This document shows positions 12,750 to 26,465 of a DNA stretch of 64,000 bases, in pieces. The notes beneath the pieces were generated by a model. It made no database searches and was not told the DNA's origin. It saw only the letters and a program-made list of their open reading frames with translations. The position numbers and the translations under genes were made by a program. This DNA is from Xiphias gladius (Eukaryota; Chordata; Actinopteri; Istiophoriformes; Xiphiidae): positions 5,219,017 to 5,283,016 of the forward strand of contig NC_053414.1 of assembly GCF_016859285.1 (NCBI RefSeq), written 5' to 3'. Each line of letters starts with the position of its first letter. The stretch's first letter is position 1.

Positions 12750-15241
12750 CAAGTTTATTTACAATTCACAAAATACAGGTGTCGCTTTCAAACAGTGTTC
12801 AAGCATTTCACATTAGTGTTGTCTGACAAACCATCAGCTCCTCTCCTGTCCGGTCTCCGTTACTCTCAGTCTTTGGTTTCTCAATGTTGAAACTTGGCCT
12901 AACATGAGGAACACTCCTACAATCATTTTTAAATACTCATTATCCATTTTGAGTTTTTTTTTTCAGTCCGTCTGAATTGTAAATAATCCAGGTTTTCCTT
13001 TTTACTACCGTCCAGGAGAGGATTTTGTGCGCTTTCTACAAAGACCTGCATTTTTACAGTGTGGTCTTGATAAAACTTGTACAGATTCATATTTGTATAT
13101 TTCAACATACAACTTTGCTCCAAAACGTAGCTGGTTAGAGATTTTGGGTTTATCTATATATTTGTCCTTTTTTTTTTTTTTAAATATATACATATGTATA
13201 TATATATATATAGTACAACTTTTTTTCTGTATTATGGCTTCAAAATACAATTTTATCTCTATATCTGAGGATTTCTTCGTAGGAGTTGTGCGTTGGATGT
13301 ATGGCGGCTAACTGAAGGCATGTGTACAAGTAGATTCCTTATGTTCCATACTTGCGTCAGTTACTTTTTTTTTTCCTTACAATGATAAAGTTGCTGTTAA
13401 GTGCTAGGAGGCTGTGCAGTATACAACGAAAAAGAAGTAAGACACTAACAAAAAAAAGCGATTGTCTAAAGTGAATACTCTTACATTTTTTTTTCTGTCT
13501 GTAGTAAAAACATTCTTGTTCCCTTCATTTGGACTATGAGGGGAAAAAAAAAATGCTCTTTAGTTTATAAATACCTTTCTGTACGAAATATGAACATTTC
13601 CAGTTTGTTTAATTGTTAAAATTTTGTTAACCGAGGACTTTAAAAGATATTGCATCACTTTTGCTGCGCTGAACGTTTCGAGGTGCGACGTGTGACATCG
13701 TCCATATGACGACTATGTTTTTCCAGAAGAAAAATCTCATTTGAAAATCAGTCAGTAACGTATACGCAAAGCCTAATGGCTCCGACCAGAGAAGACCTGC
13801 AGCCACGCAAGGTGTGCATGGGTTTCAAATTACTCAGCTGATGCAAAGATGCTGACAACATGAAACTGTTAAAGTAAGTTAGAAAAAAAAAAACATCTTA
13901 CTGTGGTCTGATGCAGTCTGAGGAAAAAATAAATTAAAAAAAAAAAAGTTTTTTTGACCCAACTTTATATGCTGCCGTGTTTTCGCTTTGAAGGACAACA
14001 CAGTCGGGCTGTGTTGAGGTCAAATGTGGTCAGAGTCAAAGCTGAACTCTATGAAAATGAATTTCAACTCACTCAATCTTCTAACACACGAGCACGCGTA
14101 CACTCAAACACCCATTCCAATCAAGTGTTGAATACTTGAGTATTTTCAATCCAAAACTAACTCTCATTCTCAAAAAAAAAAAAAAAAAAAAGAAGAGAAA
14201 AGAATAACTTACAGGATGTGTCACCCATATGAGAGAGGGATTTGATTCATGTAATGTGGGTCCTTGTTTCATTTAAAACAGCTAGTTACAGTTAGTTACG
14301 TTATTTTTAGTCCAATATTGCTGATTCTGTAACATCCACTTGCTTCTCCATTGTTAAGTATAGCAGTTGAGCTGTGCGCCCCCCTGTGGTCAGAAGGTAA
14401 TATGGTTTTAATACTTGCAGCGTGTGCTGTTGAGAGGGGTGTTGACCGGTTTACAGTGCAGTTCTAAAGTATTTGGATAGGGGTAGGTTTTTTTTGAGGC
14501 TCTGTACTCACTCTAAGTGGATGGTAACTATGAGGTTAATGCGCCGACTTTCAGCTTTTAAAATGGTATCCGAGCGTTTTCCCATCAGCGTAGGAGTTTT
14601 TATCCTTTTGGGGCGTATGTATAAAAATGCTACAATTTCTACACAGTTCCTTGGAAGTGAATGTAAACACTATCAAATTAAAGCTCAGTCAGCACTTTGA
14701 CCTCAGAGTCAGTTTTTATTTTTCTCCCGCCTCCCCAATCCAGTCTGCTGGAGTTCAGGATAAAAATAAAAAAGCTAACAAACTGCACTGTAGGTGGTCA
14801 AGAGGAGGTGAGCATTGCTTTGCTGAAAGGGACAAATTCAACCCTACTTTTACTAAGTGTTACCCTCCATAGGTTATTTGCTTTGTGACAGCAAATGCAG
14901 GGAGTAGAACCAGATTTTAAGGGGTCAGGTTCATGGAACCGGGACTTCGTCAGCCATTTCAAGGTCTTCTTCTCATGGATGGGTATTGATAAGACATTTC
15001 GTCAACCCCACATCTAGTAAAAGACAAGTTGGCTCTCAGCAGTTGTTCGTATCCTCACCTGCTATGAACTAGATCAGAATGTGCTTAATTGATCTCAGTT
15101 AACAAGATAAAAGTTGACTTTTTGCTCAGAGAACCTAAAATTCTGGGACTTTCAGATGTTAAGAAATCAATACCGATATCAGTGATCGGTATGGTGTAAT
15201 AAACCTTTGTGTTGCTGATACCCAGTCCTACTGCCAGGTGT
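12750..15241 (-). other. slc25a28: Probable 3' UTR of slc25a28
   Basis: AT-rich sequence without a supportable ORF directly follows the stop codon on the minus strand. A candidate AATAAA polyadenylation signal (TTTATT on the plus strand) lies at 12754-12759, just before the Tc1 relic begins. The size (about 2.5 kb) is plausible for this gene, but the true end is inferred only. The stretch also holds homopolymer tracts and a (TA)n run near 13186-13212. Confidence 0.45.
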
Positions 15242-15834
15242 TCATTTGTCTCCGTCACGGTCTCCACGCAGCCGTCTCTCGTGCTGCCGCTTGGTGATGA
15301 TGTATTTGAAGAACTCGTAGACTGACCAGCTGATGGCTGTGGAGGGCATCTGGTAGATGACGCGGGCTTGGACGCCCTTGAAGAAAGCCGGCACGCCTCC
15401 CATCCTGTACACCGTCCGAAAAGCCTCGCCCAGACCGGAGATGTGGCGGCTGCCGGGGGCCGAGGCAGTGGCTGCTCCAACCGCTCCAGCCGCTGTTGGG
15501 GATTCGGCCTGGATCACATGAATAGCCTGAGCCTCCTGCGTGTTGAGGAGGGTCTTGCAGACGTCGAGGGGAGTGGTGGCAGCGGCAGCTAGGGCTCCAG
15601 CCAGCGCGCCAGACACGACGTGGGAGGAAGGGTTGTACTGTCTGTGGGGGTTGAGGAGCTCCTGGAGGTACTCGTAGGTCATGAAGTGGAGCGCCTGGAA
15701 GGGCACGTTCATGGTCAGCTGGGTGGTGTAGCTGCGGTAGAAAGCGGCCGGGCCTTCGCGCCTCAGCAACGAGCCCACACAGTCCAACACGCTGCGGTAA
15801 GGCGAGTTGAACATCTGCATTCGCTGTTTCACAA
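15242..15834 (-). CDS. slc25a28: slc25a28 coding exon 4 (terminal)
   Basis: 593 nt from a tttcag acceptor to TGA. Encodes [12 protein letters not shown]..., helices 4 to 6 and the third carrier signature [10 protein letters not shown]. Between helix 5 and the [14 protein letters not shown] segment there is an insert of about 28 residues rich in Ala, Gly, Ser and Thr (about residues 315-343). Human mitoferrin-2 has only a short linker there. The C-terminus ends with basic residues [11 protein letters not shown]. Confidence 0.94.
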
Positions 15835-18800
15835 CTGAAAAGTTAAGGGGGGGGGATTAGGAAGGAAATAACATAAAGATTATATATTTTACAGGATTCC
15901 AAAATCAGACAAGGAACTGAAAAGAAGAACTGAGAGGACACTAGAACACTAGAGAGGAGGTAAGTTAGTCATTGAGAGAGTAAAGCAAAACTAAAAGGTT
16001 GTCTCACCTTAGGTTCTTCATACAATGGCAACAATGGGTGGAATACGTCGGAAAAATGTTCCGTAAATAAAATGAACAACTAGTCATTATTTGAACAATT
16101 AATTACAAAATATGTCAAAAGCCTAATGCTTTAATATTGAGGAATAACAAAACACTGCAGCTATTAGTGACATACAATAAAACCTGATCACTCTGAAGTT
16201 AATCAAAATGTGCAGCTATCCACTCATCCTATATAGAGCTGTGAGGGTTGGTCCTATAAGCTTTAAAAAAAAAAAGATAGATTCATAAAAATCTTAGCAA
16301 AAATATATGTTTACCGTGAAATAACAAAGATGAGAAAATAGCAGTGACCCAGCAGAATTGCGTTGATGTTGTTTTGCTCAAACATTCAAAACAGTCTATA
16401 AATAATGCTGAAATGTGACCATTATTAGACTGATTTGTTTGTTGTTGTAACATTTGGTTTTCCAGCTCACAGCTTTCCCAATAACACAGCTGAGTCTTTA
16501 GCTCCACCAAGTGTCCTGATGGCAGACATGCACCATCTGACGGATTTTCTTTTAAAGGTCGCGGAAGGAGGTTGACAACTTCCCTAAGTAGACCTACAGT
16601 AAGTCTTCTCTGTGCTGAATGTACCGTGCTTGGGGCTGTGTGAGAGAGTCGGGTGAGCGGACACAAGCAAAGAAGGGGAGGTTTTACCTTCGGCTGGGTT
16701 CATGACGGCGTCGTGCAGCACTGTGGCCATGCAGCCCGCCACTCCTGCAGAACACAGAAAGGAGGAAGTTAAGGCCTCAACCACGATGAGATCAAGGTTC
16801 CCCTCTCCTCCACCGCCACCAAACTGACATTTACATTTTAAGCTTGAGTTGCTAAAATATCTGCCCCCCCAAGATCTGCTCTAATATTTACCAACATTAA
16901 TCTACATAAATAATGTGTCTACCAGTCATATCAACGTTCAAACATTTAGCTTGCTCCCTTAGATCCATTTCTTCCTCTCTTTCTATTCATTCAACAGGGT
17001 TTAACAAAAGGAAGTTACAGTAAATTTGAGCATCATGAAAGAAAAGTAAAAATTTCACTTAGATCTGTGGGGAGGCCTCTTACCATTAGCAAAGTGGCTG
17101 TTAGTGCCAGGGTGAATGGCGTCACTGAGTGAAAACTTGATCTTCTCGTAGCAGGCGAAGTAGAGAGCGTGGGCAGGACCCGCACCCACCGCCAACACGT
17201 TCACACCTCTAATTGGCCGCCACACACCCTCGGTCCGCACGATCTGCCGCAGGGCATCCATCACGTTCCTGTAGCGTGCTCCTGGTTCGGGATGCAGGCT
17301 CTGCATACGAGTCTGGGGTGAGAGGAACAAACACAGACAGACTAAATTAGATAATAATCCAAATGACTTTCACAAATTGTCGGCAAATTGTAGACTGTAC
17401 GGAATAAGTGAATTCTGAATCTTTCTTCTGATGTTTTCGTAAATAAAAACTATATTATAACTATTAACTATAAGCGAATAACGAATAATTCGCATTTTCT
17501 GCATCATTGAAACATGCCGGCAAAAATCAGGAGTTAAAATTTTAGGATATCAGCTGTCCTGATAATATTCCACCAGAAGATTGATCATGTAGGAGCAAAG
17601 TGAAAAAAATCTGATATTTTTAAAATAAATCTACAGGAAAACAAACATGACAAGAGAGGATCCTGCTTTGACCGGAACAGGTCGCACTTTCAACGGTGTA
17701 CAAATTTCTGTGTCCACTGCAGTGTCTGTATCTCACTCTGAAAGCCTGTCGACAGGAAACCACCCCGAATTCAGGCTATGCTCATTTAAAGTGTTTACAG
17801 CTGTGCCCCAACTTCACACTTAGACGGAAACAACTGCAACCACAAAGCACAAATAAAGACTGAGCGCCTGTCAAAACACTCAGCCCTGTGACTTGCATTG
17901 TCCCCAGACAATTAGTATTGTTTGCTAATGTAGACAAAACATCAGTCTATCTGTGTAAATGAAGCGAAAGAATACCAAGGCAATGAACACAATTCAAAAG
18001 CTCCAGGCTAAGGTTGTGTAATCCTGAAAATCTTCATAACACGCAATAAGTGACTTGCCCCCCGCATACACCCTCCCCCCAGGGCTAAATATTTACAGAA
18101 GAGGAGGGAGCACGGCTGCCTCCTGGAGGATTGCGTGGATACCCTGGTCGCCTGCTTCTGGGAAATGGAAACTTGCAGCAATGTGCTCAGTCATCCACAA
18201 TATGAGCAGTGTATTCAAGTCTGGTGTTTTTCTATTGTTTGTTTTGTTTTTTGTTTTTTTCGTTTGGTTTTTGGAGCACTGACTGGACGAGACCGCTCAA
18301 CCCAAGACTGAGACAAAGCAAGACACTTCCACCAAAAAACAGAATCAGGTGTCAGTGAATTAAAAAAAAAAAAAAAAAAAGTACAGAGGGTTGTGTAGTC
18401 ATGTCACTGTTTCACATGGTACAACCTGAATTGTCTCATCCAGGTGTCCGCCCTGAACGTAGAGAGACAGAGTAAAACTAGATAAGCAAAAACCATCAGA
18501 ATGGAAAACAGTTCACATGTCTTTATGAAAAAAAATCAGACATTCACTGGTCTGTGGACACTTTTTTTGGACATGTACCTTATTTGAACTCTGGGGAAGT
18601 CCAGTAATTGAAGCTTGAATCCAAATAAGATGCCTGGTGCTATTTTAAAGCTGCATTTGTGAGGGAAATTAAAAATCATGAGCAGTCTCAGCCTCAGTCA
18701 TACAAAAACCAGGTCAATGGCAATCATGATTTAAATTTGGCATGTGCAGACCAACATTTTTGTGGCTTTGAAACGTACTATGCAGTGTGTTTGTTTGTTT

Positions 18801-21800
18801 GTTGTGGATTAACGTCTCATAAATGTTATCTGTGCGTCTTGTTGCATTTGCTTTAGGCCTACAGGGTGACAGACACTAACCTCTGCAACTCAAACAATGG
18901 TCTTCAAACAAATGGTAAAAACATGCTGCAAGATTTGATTGGAAGACCAAGGAGTAATACTGATAACATCTACTATCCACACAGCCTGAAAAAACATGTC
19001 TCTGCAGTCAAGCTGGTATTGCGAATCTAGTAGGTGAAATAACAGATTTCATGCCTTGGATCAGTGGCGTCAAAAGCACAGCACAAAATGTTTTATTTTT
19101 ATCTTTGTGCCACGGCTTATTCATCCCTTTAACATCCCTGTTGGTGTCTCACCGGTCACAGGGCTCGGTTCCCTTCAGTTGGAAGACAACATGCTGTCCT
19201 TTATTTTGGTGCAGTATGAAAGGAAAAAAAAAAAAAAAAAAAAGGACTTCCACATAGCAAGATAATAAGTCCCATTGTACATAATTAGTTTCACTGACTT
19301 GTTTTCTGCAGATGTTGTTCCTATTGTTTTTAAGTTAGAGACACATTAAATGAGGCGCTGCTTAAACGCTAAGTGGACCATGTTAAGGAAGAAGAGACAC
19401 ACCTGGTTAATTATTCTTAAGCATTACACTGCACCCGGTGCTAATCATCCAATGAGTAATAGATCAAAACACAGGTATGTGTGTTTTGTTGCTTTTGCAT
19501 TTATACACAATGTTTACAAAATGTATTTATGTAAGATATTTTCCCAGCACCACCACACTGAAAGAAGCCACTTGGTGCTGTGAGACATTACTAGGAGATT
19601 TGTAAACTGGGTCATGGTACGATTATATAGAAACAAATGAAATGCTATGACCCTAAGATACTAGTATTCTCCAAAATGGGCCTTTGATCATTGTCAAGTG
19701 TCTGAATTAACCTCGGCTGGTAAGAAGTGGTACAAAAGGTGGTCGGTGGTCTAACAAACACTGTTGCTACATTAAAAAAATAAAAATAAAAAAATAAAAA
19801 TTCATTAAATACCTGCGGCCAAGGCCCTTGACTATCAACTGATCGCAATGATCAACAAAAAGGTACGAGTTTGGAGCTGCGGTAGTTGAAGTTCTCACTT
19901 TGCAGCAGCAATGAAAAGTGTAGTCAGAGTACAATTTGTACACCTTGATATCACTGTTGGGTTTGGTCAGGCTTGAAACTTTCAACTTTCACATCGAAAG
20001 GATCAGTTAAACATTCTTTTTCAGCTTTAAGACCTTTGAACAATGAGGAAGCAGTCTTTAAGTAGTGGTAGAATAAAGAATGACCTAAAGCATCACTGGT
20101 AGATAAAGACGTAGGCCAATCTGCTTTGACAGCAAAAGGGAACTAAGATTGTGAAAATAAAGAAACCTTGGGACTAAGCAAGTTTTCCGCAAACATTACC
20201 ACAATGAAAAACCAAATTGACTTCCTTAAGCTGAAAGATTTTCAACCACAAAAAATTGCAATGGCATTGTTCTTCCTACTTCGACTTTGGGGGTGAAACA
20301 GAAAGCCGCAGTCTAAAAAATTATAGAAGAAGTATTCAGTTCTTCTTAAGTCTTATTTTTGTAGACACTAAATTCCATTTTGTTTTCATTTAATGCAGCT
20401 TTGTGGCGCCCAATTGCAAGGTCATCACGGTTTGGTAGGTTTTTGTTGAACAGAAATTTCATAACCTGACATCCTGCCAGGGATAAGATTTATCTAGAAT
20501 TTTAGGGTAGAGGCAACTGAGGAACTGCTGTCAACATTTGTGTTTGGCAATCTGTTTTAATATAAAATGTATCTTTCTTGACTACCTATATTACATTTCA
20601 CATATTTACTGATGCATTTTTAAAAAAGTATTTCTTACTCACACTGATGCTAGTCAAAACACTATGAGGGTTATATGGCAAACACATAGTGAATGAGAAT
20701 TAGAAATAACTATTATTCTGACTCGGTGGGTCACAATAATATTTTTAACACCTGACAATTCCACCAAGACAAATCTGCTGCACATGATGTGACTGTAATA
20801 CAAAACTTGGCAATAGAAACTGCTCTTGTAAACAAGTGGATGATCAAGTCCGATGCTGTTTTGCCAAAAAATGCTATGACCCGGAAAAGCTAATCATCAA
20901 GGAATTTTTATTGAATAAGAGCTTTGTTTGATTGACCACTGCTCCGGGAAACAACTGAGAACCGTTTGCATCTTATCTTCTGATACAACACGAAGAAATA
21001 ACAACAGGCTGGATAAAGAGCACTAATGTCTAACATAAAGAATGACCAGTTGTAGAGATCAAGGCTAATTTGCATGTAGTCTTGATGTCAACAAGAGCCC
21101 TCTGAGTAGTTAGATTGATCAGTTCAACAGGTCATTTCTAATTCATGGGTCCTTGGTGAAAAAAAGGAGTTGCACTATCAGTCCAACAGCTTCTGGCAAT
21201 ACACGCTAGAGCATCAGGTGACTCAACGCAAAGGTCTGGAGGAGGAGAGTTAATTTTATGAGTCTGAAATGAGTGGTTACTTTGGTCAGCTCATGTTCAG
21301 GCCCAGTCAATGGCTTTAAACGCAGAGAGGCTATGTCTCAATTACGAACTAAAAGCTTATACTGCAGAGTGTGTACTATTGTGCTTATCTTCATATAAAA
21401 ATGCTTTCACGCTCGTGTACAGCGAGCAAAGGAAATTAATTTTCTTTTCTGTTTTGTACAACGGGCAATAATAAACATAAACCAACAGACATAAGCAAAA
21501 CTTTTTCTCAGAGATATTTTTGTTTTCCAAGGGTGTTCCTGTTCTCAACAATGTCCATAATTTTCTTTTAATTTCTTCCACTAGTATGTAGCTGCTCAAT
21601 TTTGTTTGGGAAACAAACACCGCACTCCAAATAAATGAATTTAGTATGCCTAGCGAAACCTTTGAATGCGCTTAATTGCGTCTCTTTTCCAGCTTAAAGC
21701 ATGTTACACACTCTTCGTAAGGATCAGTATGTGCTGTGTAACTGAGACAGTGAGAAAATCACGAGCACAGAGAGGTTAAGGTCAAATTTCACAGACATGT

Positions 21801-23487
21801 TTGAGAGGGACCCAGCAGACACAGCTTTCGTATTGTGGAAGAATTCTCTCCACAAGAAGTGTTATGTAGTAGAACAGCTAAGGGTTTAAATCACCACTCT
21901 TGATGCAGCTACATTAACATTAACAGGGTGAATAGTGGTAAAGAGGGTTAGTTTTTACCTTGACATTGACTGATGTGGCTGGATATTCATGAAAGTATCC
22001 AGTCACAACATCTATAACTTTTTAAAGTGAATTCCCACGAGCTAAGATGGATGATTAGTAGGGCAGCTACGCACGCTACCACACCTCCTTCCGCCAAGCC
22101 TGGGGATGTTTCAGTTCCCAGAAATCTTCATTCTAGACCGCCGACTGTTGGTCAACCGACTGATGCCCCATCTGAGTTAATCATTCAGCCCTCCCCATTT
22201 CTTCATACTGTGCTTTTCCACGTGATCTTCGCTGGCAGTTTAAATCCTCAGCGGTGTCCCCACAAGCAAACAGACCCCCGACTAACACTGGAAATAAGCT
22301 TCAAGCCAAGTATATCTATATATCCACGTTTATGTGGTCGATGCTAATTTGTTTGGCGCGTTGGGACAACTGAATAACCCCCGCTTCGTCGTCGTCCACA
22401 GAGCTAATGCTACATGTTTGTTATGTCAGCCTCTGCCCTGGCTACTTTTACCAATGTTCCCCAATGGCTAGCGTTATTTGTTTACAAAAAGGTACAGCGA
22501 TTAAGTGCAGTAATCCGGAATAAAACTACAATAACGACGTCCCTATCAAACTTTATTGATACTTGGCTATGTCAAGTTGCATTCAAACTGTGATGGAGTC
22601 GTGCTGAGTTAAAAGATGTGGCATATGCCTCTCCCCCCATTCTGTTTCCAGACAGTATCGTGGCCAGGCGTTGGGTTCGTTATTCCACTTGGGATCTGCG
22701 AAGGCTAAAAACTTCAGTTAATGACACGTCCGATAATGGACAGCCAACGAGGGCAACTGCTGATTTAGCTAATAAGCTACTGTGTGGAGCGTGCTAGCTC
22801 AGTGAGAGCAGACGCCACTGTAAAACTCAGTTGTTATCACACAAATCTCTGCCAACACGAAAGCTGAACTGGGGAAAAAATACCCACTCGTGTTTACATT
22901 TTCACTCTGTCCATCTTGTGTTGCGTTGTTTCCTATTTGGGTAACGCCGGTTAGTTAACTGACCTCTGTTAGCAAGGTTACCCCTGTTAGCTTGTAGCTT
23001 AATCGGGCTGAGGCTCGCATTCAGGCCTACGTTTACTCCAGGTTTATGAAACCAGTGTGTTCCGTGCGACATAAACTGGGCCTGGCACATTGCAAAGTAG
23101 CATGCTAGCTCGGTGTGTTGTATTCATTTGCGCCGATACCTTGACACAGTCGATGGGGTACATAAGGCAGTGCTCCATGATTCCAGCCACGGCTCCTGCC
23201 AGCATGTGTGTGCTGGTGGCTGCTCCCTGGGGCAGTCCTTCATAGTCTATTTCTGGCTCGACAGAGGTCGAGGTCGATGTCTCCGGAGTCGCTCGATGCA
23301 GCACCGGGGCAAAGTCCTGTTCCCCTGCCATTCTTGGCGAAAGAGACCCGACAAACCCACCAGTGGCGTCCGAGAGCCTGCCGCCCAGCCATCGAAACTC
23401 TGCGCCGGCTGCGGCGCCTGCGACCCGGTTATCGACGCCCGGTGTTTCCACGGACGTTCGCCGGGACACGAAACCGTCCGCTTCCAT
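15242..23487 (-). CDS. slc25a28: Mitoferrin-2, mitochondrial iron transporter (SLC25 carrier)
   Basis: Inner-membrane carrier of the SLC25 family that imports iron into the mitochondrial matrix for haem and Fe-S cluster synthesis. Coding exons on the minus strand are 23140-23487, 17084-17312, 16688-16744 and 15242-15834. They total 1227 nt, 408 residues plus TGA, and every splice phase agrees. Three carrier repeats are visible, with signatures PIDCVK (residues 111-116), PAEVVK (about 209-214) and PLDVCK (about 300-305). Mitoferrin hallmarks include [45 protein letters not shown] and [25 protein letters not shown]. Human mitoferrin-2 is about 364 residues. The extra length lies in the variable N-terminus and in an Ala-rich insert between helices 5 and 6. 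Slc25a28 is preferred over slc25a37 because entpd7 rather than entpd4 is the neighbour; the sequence alone does not fully separate the two. Confidence 0.95.
16688..16744 (-). CDS. slc25a28: slc25a28 coding exon 3 (57-nt exon)
   Basis: A very short exon encoding [18 protein letters not shown], helix 3 with the second carrier motif PAE(VVK). It has a ctgcag acceptor and GAAG/gtaaaa donor, entering and leaving in phase 1, so it joins exons 2 and 4 without disturbing the frame. A plain ORF scan hides it. Confidence 0.92.
17084..17312 (-). CDS. slc25a28: slc25a28 coding exon 2
   Basis: 229 nt between ccccag acceptor and G/gtaaga donor. Encodes the matrix segment after signature 1 ([16 protein letters not shown]) through helix 2 ([20 protein letters not shown]) to HFAN plus one base of the next Gly codon. 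It is strongly conserved with vertebrate mitoferrins. Confidence 0.93.
17313..23139 (-). other. slc25a28: Intron 1 of slc25a28 (5.8 kb)
   Basis: The long first intron is bounded by AAG/gtatcg and ccccag/ACT. I see no coding exon, RNA gene or intact transposon in it. It contains poly-A/T tracts near 18361-18380 and 19228-19243. First introns of carrier genes often hold regulatory elements, but none is recognisable by eye here. Confidence 0.7.
23140..23487 (-). CDS. slc25a28: slc25a28 coding exon 1
   Basis: Encodes residues 1-116, starting [10 protein letters not shown] and ending in the first carrier signature ...PIDCVK at a clean AAG/gtatcg donor (phase 0). The first 75 or so residues are low-complexity and poorly conserved. 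Conservation begins at [11 protein letters not shown], followed by helix 1 ([24 protein letters not shown]). The ATG context on the minus strand is ordinary, and no better in-frame start lies downstream before the conserved core. Confidence 0.92.
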
Positions 23488-23489
23488 TC

Positions 23490-23800
23490 AAACGACAAAG
23501 AGTTTAGTCCTTGAGGTGTGTTCAATGCGAAGACTTTACGCAACCCGCCCGTCGGTGTTGTCTTCCCGGCAGTTTAATTGATACCCCAGCCACCCAGACA
23601 AAGTCTTCGCGGGTCGCTCCGACTGAGCAGCAGGGAGGAGGCCACACTAACACACGGGGAACCGGGTATGCGGGCGGGCTGGCGGGCGGGTTTGTCAGCG
23701 AGTCACGCTCGACGCTGACGCTGATTGGACAAAATGACTGTCAATCACCTTCAATTGGCCGGTTCCGTCTCAAATGCGAGGCGGGCAAAAGAAGTGGGCG
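23490..23800 (-). promoter_or_regulatory. slc25a28: slc25a28 promoter / 5' UTR region
   Basis: GC-rich stretch immediately 5' of the mitoferrin start codon. Two CCAAT boxes in minus orientation (ATTGG at 23723-23727 and 23754-23758) and GC-box-like gggcggg motifs around 23665-23695 suggest a TATA-less housekeeping promoter. The transcription start cannot be fixed from the sequence. Confidence 0.5.
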
Positions 23801-25649
23801 GGAAAATCCTGCGTCAGTGGGTGTGGACGATTTTGTAACAGCGGGAGGTCACATGCATGTACGGGAAAGAGTTTTAAACAGGACGTCCCGCATTGAAAAT
23901 TCAACATTGCTTCATAAAGTACTTTGAAAAAATACGTAATTTGGGACCAAAAATATAGGTTAACTTGTTCCCTCAATTACTTGAGGTCTTAGTGTAAGGT
24001 AAAATTAACAGAGGATGTAAGCTATTTCCTTATTTACATCCGTGGCATTTACGGATTATGCGAAAACCGGCCCCTGGGTACAGACAGGTAATAGGATCCC
24101 TACCACTCCTATACAGGTCTCCTAGATTGAAATAGGCACAAAACGTTTTGTGGCTCCTTGCGGTCACATTTTTTTTTCTTTTTTGGACTCTTTGTGGTCA
24201 TTTTGTGTCTTTTAACCGAGCTCTATGATTTTCAATCAAGAAATACAGTATTAACAGTCACTTTGTACAGAGGCTCTGGCCCATTGGCCCTCTGACTTCT
24301 CTGGCCTTTGGGCCTGTGCCCAAATGTTGGACATGACCCCTCATGTAAAAAAGTATGTTCCAGGTATGTTAAAACTGATCAAATGGATCAATAGTTGCAG
24401 AAATTATGACAGCACTGGGACGACTATCTGTGTATGCCGTTCACTTTGTGAATTTGCTACCACTCCTCATTGGTATCTGTAAATTTTGAGATAAGATAAT
24501 TTTGAGGTTATGTAAATAATCTTTTCTGTAAACTTTCTACACAAATCCATGTGAATTCGTTGGAAAATTGTTGACCAGCTTCCAAAAGAAACTTTGGAAA
24601 GTCTGGAAAGAGGGTTGATAAACAATTAAAATGTCCCAGTTTGAGCTCCCTGCTTATGGTCTGAATACTCGAATATTGACCTTTTTATTTATTGGTTTTA
24701 AGTTGTCAGTTGATATTGTAGACTGAATATTCTTAGTTTGCTAAGAGAAAACTATTCTCTGATGCCAATCTTATGTTTGACTATTAGCCTCCATAAGGTT
24801 TTCAAAGACATTTCAATTGATGGATTTGTGTCATGAAACTCTAACAGTAAGAGTAACTGACAGCACATTGGCCTCATTGATATGTTAATTTCAATTTTTT
24901 TTAACACATACAAAATGTTCGGGTTTTGTCAATGTATTGTGGTCGGGGCTGAATGAAGGGGGCTAGTGGCAATCATAAACTCCAGAGGAGGACAAATCAT
25001 CTACAGCGTGTTCTCATGTCTCAACAAGATGACATACGCTGCCTTATTATAAATATTTCTGATCCAAATTTCCAAACTTTATAATGTGACATAGGGTATA
25101 ACCTTTGTATGCCAATTTAATGTGTGTGCGTCGTCTATAATCACAGGTCTGGCCGTAAGTCCCAGTAACACACACATACACTTTTATGCTTAGGTGTATT
25201 TCTTTTAATAATGCACAGGCCATATAGCCCATATTAAGGTTTATCCACTAACCTCATAGTTTAGGATGCTATGCATTTACTCTGTAAAAAACATACAGTA
25301 TATACAAATTTCAGTAGTACATTTTACCTGGACATGGATATAATTCTAATAAACATCAAAAATGAACGAAAAAAAAAAAAATAGGTTGCCCCCAATATGA
25401 TACAGCTGCCTCTGATCAATTGATTAAAAAAAAAAAGCATCCTCCTTCCAAATTCCCCAAATTTCCCAAATCACCAAATTACACCAGCACTGAAGCAACT
25501 GAAGCTTTAGAAAGTTTCAGAATCGTCATCCTAATGACTACTGATCAAACCCAACTTCAAAAGTCATTTTATTTATTTATTTATTTGCATATTGAAAATA
25601 CAGTTATCATAAACATATACGATATGTACACAAAGTCATTCACATCCAG

Positions 25650-26465
25650 GAGCTTCAGAAAGTATTCAGACCGCTTCACCTTTTGCACACTTTATTGGGT
25701 TATAGGTTAAAATCAAATGGATAAAACTGATATTTGTGCCCATCAGTCAAAACTCATTAACCCATAAGGACAAAGTGGAAACATGGTTTTTAGAATTTTT
25801 TTCAAGTAAATCAAAAAACTCATTTACAAAAGTATTGAGACCCTTTTTTCAGTATTCATCGTATCCCTGTCCCTGCCTCTGAGAAGCCCCCCATAGCATG
25901 ATGGTGCCACCACCATGCTTCACAGTGGGGATGATGTTAGCCGCACGATGAGAGGTGCCTGCTGTTTGCCAGACATTGTTCTTGGAGTTCTGCCCAAAGG
26001 GTTAAATTTTTGTCTCATCTCATTTCAGTCTCTTCTTGCTCGGTCATTCAGTTTGGCCGCCGTAAGCGGGAAAACCGGAACTACAGGAACCACTGGAACC
26101 ACTGGAACCACCAGGCTCTAGGATGAGTCCCGGAGGTTCGGAACTTCCTCCATTTCACAATTAGTGAGGCCGCCGTTCCCTCCTGGGAACACTCAAAGCT
26201 TTAGAAATGGGTTTATACCCTTGTCCAGTTTTATGGTGGAGGTCTACAGAGACCTCCTTGGATTTAATGACATAGTTTTGATCCTGACATGCAGTGTAAA
26301 CTGTGGGGCCTTACTGTATATACACAGGTGTGTGCCTTTCTAAATTATGTCCAGTCAGGTGGACTCCAGTCAAGTTCTAGACACATCTCAGGGACAATTA
26401 AACCAAAGAAGATGCACCTAACGACAATGTGAGTGCCACAGCAAAGGGTCTGAATACTTTGTGAA
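25650..26465 (-). mobile_element. Internally deleted Tc1-like element with terminal inverted repeats
   Basis: The left end has AGTATTCAGACC (25661-25672) and the right end its inverse GGTCTGAATACTTT (26447-26460), a familiar fish Tc1-type terminus. Between them a minus-strand transposase remnant encodes PTVKHGGGTIMLWG near 25880-25935. Total length is about 0.8 kb against about 1.6 kb for an intact element, so much of the transposase is missing. Confidence 0.8.

Noticed and set aside
25915..26121. Plus-strand frame ending in TGTTGTTGTT-like residues
   Set aside because: It is a shadow of the minus-strand Tc1 transposase remnant and a short GGAACCACT duplication.
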